From Bacillus_CJ salitolerans (GTDB lineage Bacteria; Bacillota; Bacilli; Bacillales; SA4): a DNA stretch of 16,560 nt. The notes under the pieces were generated by a model. That model was given only the letters and a program-made list of their open reading frames with translations, ran no database searches and was not told where the DNA came from. Positions 14,664 to 16,560 of the stretch are shown piece by piece. A program made the position numbers and the translations under genes. The stretch's first letter is position 1, and every line of letters starts with the position of its first letter. The stretch covers positions 1 through 16,560 of the forward strand of contig NZ_JBHUEM010000026.1 in assembly GCF_042680805.1 (NCBI RefSeq), read 5' to 3'.

Positions 14664-14851
14664 ATTGGTTTCACCTCATATTCAAGTAAAATTTGATTCA
14701 AATTATTTACATTCTATAAAATACTGAATCTATACGTAAGTGCCAGATTGGAAATATTTATAGGTGCCAATTTTTAAGGCAAAGCTACATCTGCTAAATC
14801 TCCTTCTTTTGCTGAATAAAGGGAGCATTTCTCCATCTTTGTTAATTTCCA
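14664..14851 (-). other. Intergenic with in-frame tail after the zinc-ribbon gene
   Basis: Contains the open continuation of the zinc-ribbon frame (14774-14851, see that entry), then two TGGCAC boxes, and the region before PaiB. No clear promoter for paiB could be fixed. Confidence 0.3.
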
Positions 14852-15034
14852 TCACAGCTTTTCAGGGTTTCTTACTCTTAGGGAAAAAATATTACCACAA
14901 GTACTACAAAAATATGCCTCTACTTCAGAACACTTCACGATTGCGTTTTTCTTGAATAATGATCCATACCCTTTAAATTCGCCTATCTTTGTTTCTGTTG
15001 AGCCACATTCAGAACAAGCCTTAGCATTAGTCAA
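14852..15034 (-). CDS. Small zinc-ribbon protein
   Basis: A 60-residue protein with two metal knuckles, CSEC at residues 7-10 and CSTC at about 43-46, separated by a basic, glycine-containing linker (KGYGSLFKKN). It resembles the stand-alone zinc ribbons that Bacillaceae encode in small operons; the partner is unknown, and nucleic-acid or protein binding is only inferred. The start is TTG, with GGGAGTGAG upstream. It lies 15 bases after the SdpI-like gene, third in the repressor operon. After its TGA the frame stays open 25 further codons (WKLTKMEKC...EGDLADVALP) to a TAA at 14774, which could be readthrough or a lost extension. Confidence 0.75.
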   Translation of the reverse strand: MTNAKACSECGSTETKIGEFKGYGSLFKKNAIVKCSEVEAYFCSTCGNIFSLRVRNPEKL

Positions 15035-15049
15035 AGAAACTCACTCCCA

Positions 15050-15655
15050 TCAATTTGTTAAATGTGTCTGATAGGCTCGATACGAAAAATAAAACGCGAC
15101 AAGGAGTGTACAGAAAAGTATAGAAAAGAAGCCAATCAGCAGCAATGATCCTGGAAGAAACACACAAAATAACATGATTGAACCACCCATATAAAGTGGT
15201 AAAGAAAATGGACGGACAATAATGTTCCATGCGTGATAAGTAGATTGAGTGAATTCAGAGGATGTTGGGCTGATTTCTACTTGAAATCTCGGAAGTGTAT
15301 TTGCTGTTGTAATAAGTACGATACCTACGCATATAGGGATGAGTAACATTAAATTAATATCCGTTCCCGTTACTAATAAAATTAAACCCAAATGTAGGAT
15401 CATCAGTATGAGTGATAAAGACAGAAAGATATTCTCTAATCCTTTTTTATATCGAGCATATAACTCATTTGATCTTAGTAATGTTGGAAGGAAGAATAGT
15501 GTGCTGTTAACTAGGATCATCGTAAACGGCATGCTAAATAATATGACTTCTACCGCACCATATTTTGTTTCCTCTAAGGCTGTATTTGTGCCTATTAAGT
15601 AAACACTTATACCGAAAGATATAAAAATTAAAACGCCTATACATATTTTTTTCAT
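15050..15655 (-). CDS. SdpI-like integral membrane protein
   Basis: A 201-residue membrane protein with about six spans, starting with MKKICIGVLIFISFGISV. Position directly after an SdpR-type repressor, with an ATGA overlap of its start and the repressor stop, matches sdpR-sdpI loci. The C-terminal segment (TANTLPRFQVEIS...STYHAWNIIVRPFSLPLYMGGS) resembles the SdpI end, where a tryptophan-containing helix precedes a glycine-rich span, but the match is distant. In B. subtilis SdpI gives immunity to the SdpC toxin and sequesters SdpR. That role here is inference. The ATG has AAAGGGGG upstream. No SdpC-like toxin gene is in the window. Confidence 0.6.
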   Translation of the reverse strand: MKKICIGVLIFISFGISVYLIGTNTALEETKYGAVEVILFSMPFTMILVNSTLFFLPTLLRSNELYARYKKGLENIFLSLSLILMILHLGLILLVTGTDINLMLLIPICVGIVLITTANTLPRFQVEISPTSSEFTQSTYHAWNIIVRPFSLPLYMGGSIMLFCVFLPGSLLLIGFFSILFCTLLVAFYFSYRAYQTHLTN

Positions 15656-15933
15656 CGTGAATCCCCCTTTGGATTGGACTGAAACTGAATGATCCATTTC
15701 ATTACATCTTGGAACACAGTTGAATTTAGAGAGTAATACACATACTGCCCTCTCTTTATGGCATACACTAGCTCAGCATTTTTTAAAACAGATAGATGTT
15801 GCGATATCCCTGCTTTACTCATATCAAAATGGTCAGCAATTTCTCCTGCTGTCAAATCCCCCTTTCTTAATAAATCTAAGATTTTTCTTCTATTTTCATC
15901 AGATAAAGCTTTAAATAAATCATTGATGGCCAA
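15652..15933 (-). CDS. SdpR-type ArsR-family autorepressor
   Basis: A 93-residue winged helix-turn-helix repressor. It opens LFKALSDENRRKILDLLRKGDLTAGEIADHF, the usual ArsR-fold N-terminus of SdpR proteins. The recognition helix is MSKAGISQHLSVLKNAELV, and the wing is AIKRGQYVYYSLN. The arsenic-type Cys pair of ArsR is absent, as in SdpR, which is released by protein interaction at the membrane rather than by metal. The start is TTG with GGAGG eight bases upstream. It overlaps the SdpI-like gene by four bases. A palindrome in its own promoter suggests autorepression. Confidence 0.85.
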   Translation of the reverse strand: MAINDLFKALSDENRRKILDLLRKGDLTAGEIADHFDMSKAGISQHLSVLKNAELVYAIKRGQYVYYSLNSTVFQDVMKWIIQFQSNPKGDSR

Positions 15934-15956
15934 CTAGTAAACCTCCAGTGTCATTA

Positions 15957-15990
15957 TTTAAGTATTTAAGAACTTACTTAATTACTTAAA
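15957..15990 (-). promoter_or_regulatory. Predicted operator of the SdpR-type repressor
   Basis: TTTAAGTA (15957-15964) and TACTTAAA (15983-15990) form an inverted repeat around an 18-base core that itself contains further TTAAG/CTTAA elements. It touches the -10 and covers the start region of the transcript, as expected for an autorepressor. Confidence 0.6.
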
Positions 15991-16017
15991 TTATATCAAT
16001 CTGGTTTTATTTGTCAA
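15990..16017 (-). promoter_or_regulatory. Consensus sigma-A promoter of the repressor operon
   Basis: On the minus strand TTGACA (16012-16017), a 16-base spacer and TATAAT (15990-15995) match the consensus at all twelve positions. The start codon of the repressor is about 57 bases downstream. Confidence 0.85.
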
Positions 16018-16030
16018 TCCTTTTCCTTCT

Positions 16031-16062
16031 AAAAAAAAGATCCCTTCATGCCAGGGATTTTT
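16031..16062 (-). terminator. Intrinsic terminator upstream of the repressor promoter
   Basis: ATCCCT (16040-16045) pairs with AGGGAT (16053-16058) around a seven-base loop, flanked by A and T runs on either side, so it could work in both directions. There is no gene directly upstream on the minus strand, so a leftward transcript from repeat copy B is the only candidate to be stopped there. Confidence 0.65.
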
Positions 16063-16113
16063 GCTGCATATTTAGACATCGTGAATTATGAACTAATGGC
16101 TTAAAATAACATG

Positions 16114-16315
16114 GAACAAAAGGCTTAGGACGCCCCGTATTGCCTAAGGAAGTGCAAATGTTCCTAAATGAGAAAAAGGTTGCTTTTCCCTTTTACTCAT
16201 AGGAACTTTTGAACTCGAGTAGGATGAAATGGCAAAGATCGTCGCCATTTCATCTTGGCTGGGTGCTGGTTCTGGATTCCAAGTCACTAGCCCATTCTCT
16301 TGCTGAAAACTTTTA
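16114..16315. repeat. Structured non-coding repeat, copy B
   Basis: This 202-bp copy matches 10744-10938. The central hairpin is longer here: GATGAAATGGC (16223-16233) with GCCATTTCATC (16244-16254), eleven base pairs; copy A lacks the 9 bases GGCAAAGAT. CTTAGG and CCTAAG near the left edge also pair, and minus-strand reading gives that stem followed by CCTTTTG. The stems being kept despite base changes argues for a selected RNA or DNA structure. A 68-codon frame on the minus strand is not conserved in copy A, so this is not a gene. An IS110-like element appears to begin directly after it. Confidence 0.8.
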
Positions 16316-16436
16316 TACTTTCTGGTGTATGAAATAATATTTTTACACATAAAAAAGTCCCAAGACTATGCTACGATTGAACTACTTAACCAAGTTAACT
16401 CAATCATTTACCAACCCGCCAAGGAGGCCATAGTCA
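16316..16436 (+). mobile_element. Probable left-end non-coding region of an IS110-like element
   Basis: Similarity between the two repeat copies ends at 16315, and unrelated sequence runs to the transposase start. A 7-bp inverted repeat GACTATG (16364-16370) and CATAGTC (16429-16435) brackets the ribosome binding site. IS110 elements carry a non-coding left end that encodes a bridge RNA in characterised members; whether this one does is inference. The right end lies outside the window. Confidence 0.4.
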
Positions 16437-16560
16437 ATGAGACTACTTAAGAGTATACAAGGATTAAGAAGAAGTCAATTCGCACAAGAAATTAGAGGAG
16501 CTAATTTAGAAAAAGTTTTGCTTGTACCCATAGATGTATCAAAGGTTTTACAAAAAGCGA
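16437..16560 (+). CDS. IS110-family transposase, N-terminus (cut by window edge)
   Basis: An ATG at 16437 follows AAGGAGG at nine bases. Only 41 codons lie in the window. They begin MRLLKSIQGLRRSQFAQEI and continue with VLLVPIDVSKVLQKA, which resembles the first strand of IS110-type DEDD recombinases, where the aspartate in the PID motif would be the first catalytic residue. No N-terminal DNA-binding domain precedes it. Other recombinase or exonuclease folds (RuvC-like) share this opening, so the family call rests on the short motif and the context. Confidence 0.55.
   Translation, partial: MRLLKSIQGLRRSQFAQEIRGANLEKVLLVPIDVSKVLQKA

Noticed and set aside
14725..14780. Two TGGCAC boxes resembling sigma-54 -24 elements
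   Set aside because: The -12 GC element (TTGC) is missing at the right spacing in both, and no enhancer-binding activator gene is present.
16144..16350. 68-codon leftward frame inside repeat copy B
   Set aside because: The same frame in copy A has internal stops, so the conservation is not at protein level.

Overview
The window looks like chromosome from a low-GC Firmicute of the Bacillaceae. Supporting signs are strong AAGGAGG-type ribosome binding sites, use of TTG and GTG starts, T-rich intrinsic terminators, and a set of typical Bacillus families (PaiB, an SdpR-type ArsR repressor, a DUF3977 protein, a Mpo1-like/DUF962 protein). The species cannot be fixed from sequence alone. I see no rRNA, tRNA, CRISPR array or prophage.

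Layout. 1-1430: sparse and partly decayed. It holds a stand-alone GyrI-like effector-binding protein, a TGA-interrupted micro-ORF and a DUF3977 protein. 1439-1747: a Mpo1-like membrane protein. 1800-6313 is the most coherent system. An ECF sigma factor and its zinc-finger/RskA-type anti-sigma factor read right. A NEW3-domain surface protein and an ABC exporter (ATPase plus permease) read left. The divergent intergenic region has the same two-part promoter motif, TAAATCT-N16-CGTA, once on each strand. This suggests that the sigma factor drives both its own operon and the exporter operon.

6314-8230: a membrane-type small ORF with a perfect ribosome binding site but three in-frame TGA codons, then an AraC-family regulator broken by a one-base deletion in a T run, then a VOC (glyoxalase-fold) protein. 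8300-10600: five leftward genes, four of them small or hypothetical membrane or basic proteins and one a P-loop ATPase/kinase-like protein. 10744-10938: first copy of a structured non-coding repeat of about 200 bp. 11044-12926: a SulP anion transporter with a UspA protein. 13023-14663: a lipoprotein of unknown function and PaiB.

14774-16062: an autoregulated SdpR-type operon (ArsR repressor, SdpI-like membrane protein, zinc-ribbon protein) with a consensus sigma-A promoter and an overlapping palindrome. 16114-16315: second copy of the structured repeat. 16316-16560: what appears to be the left end and the start of an IS110-type transposase gene, cut by the window edge.

The points most worth a second look are the mirrored ECF promoters, the two-copy structured repeat with an IS110-like element directly against one copy, and several reading frames interrupted only by TGA.
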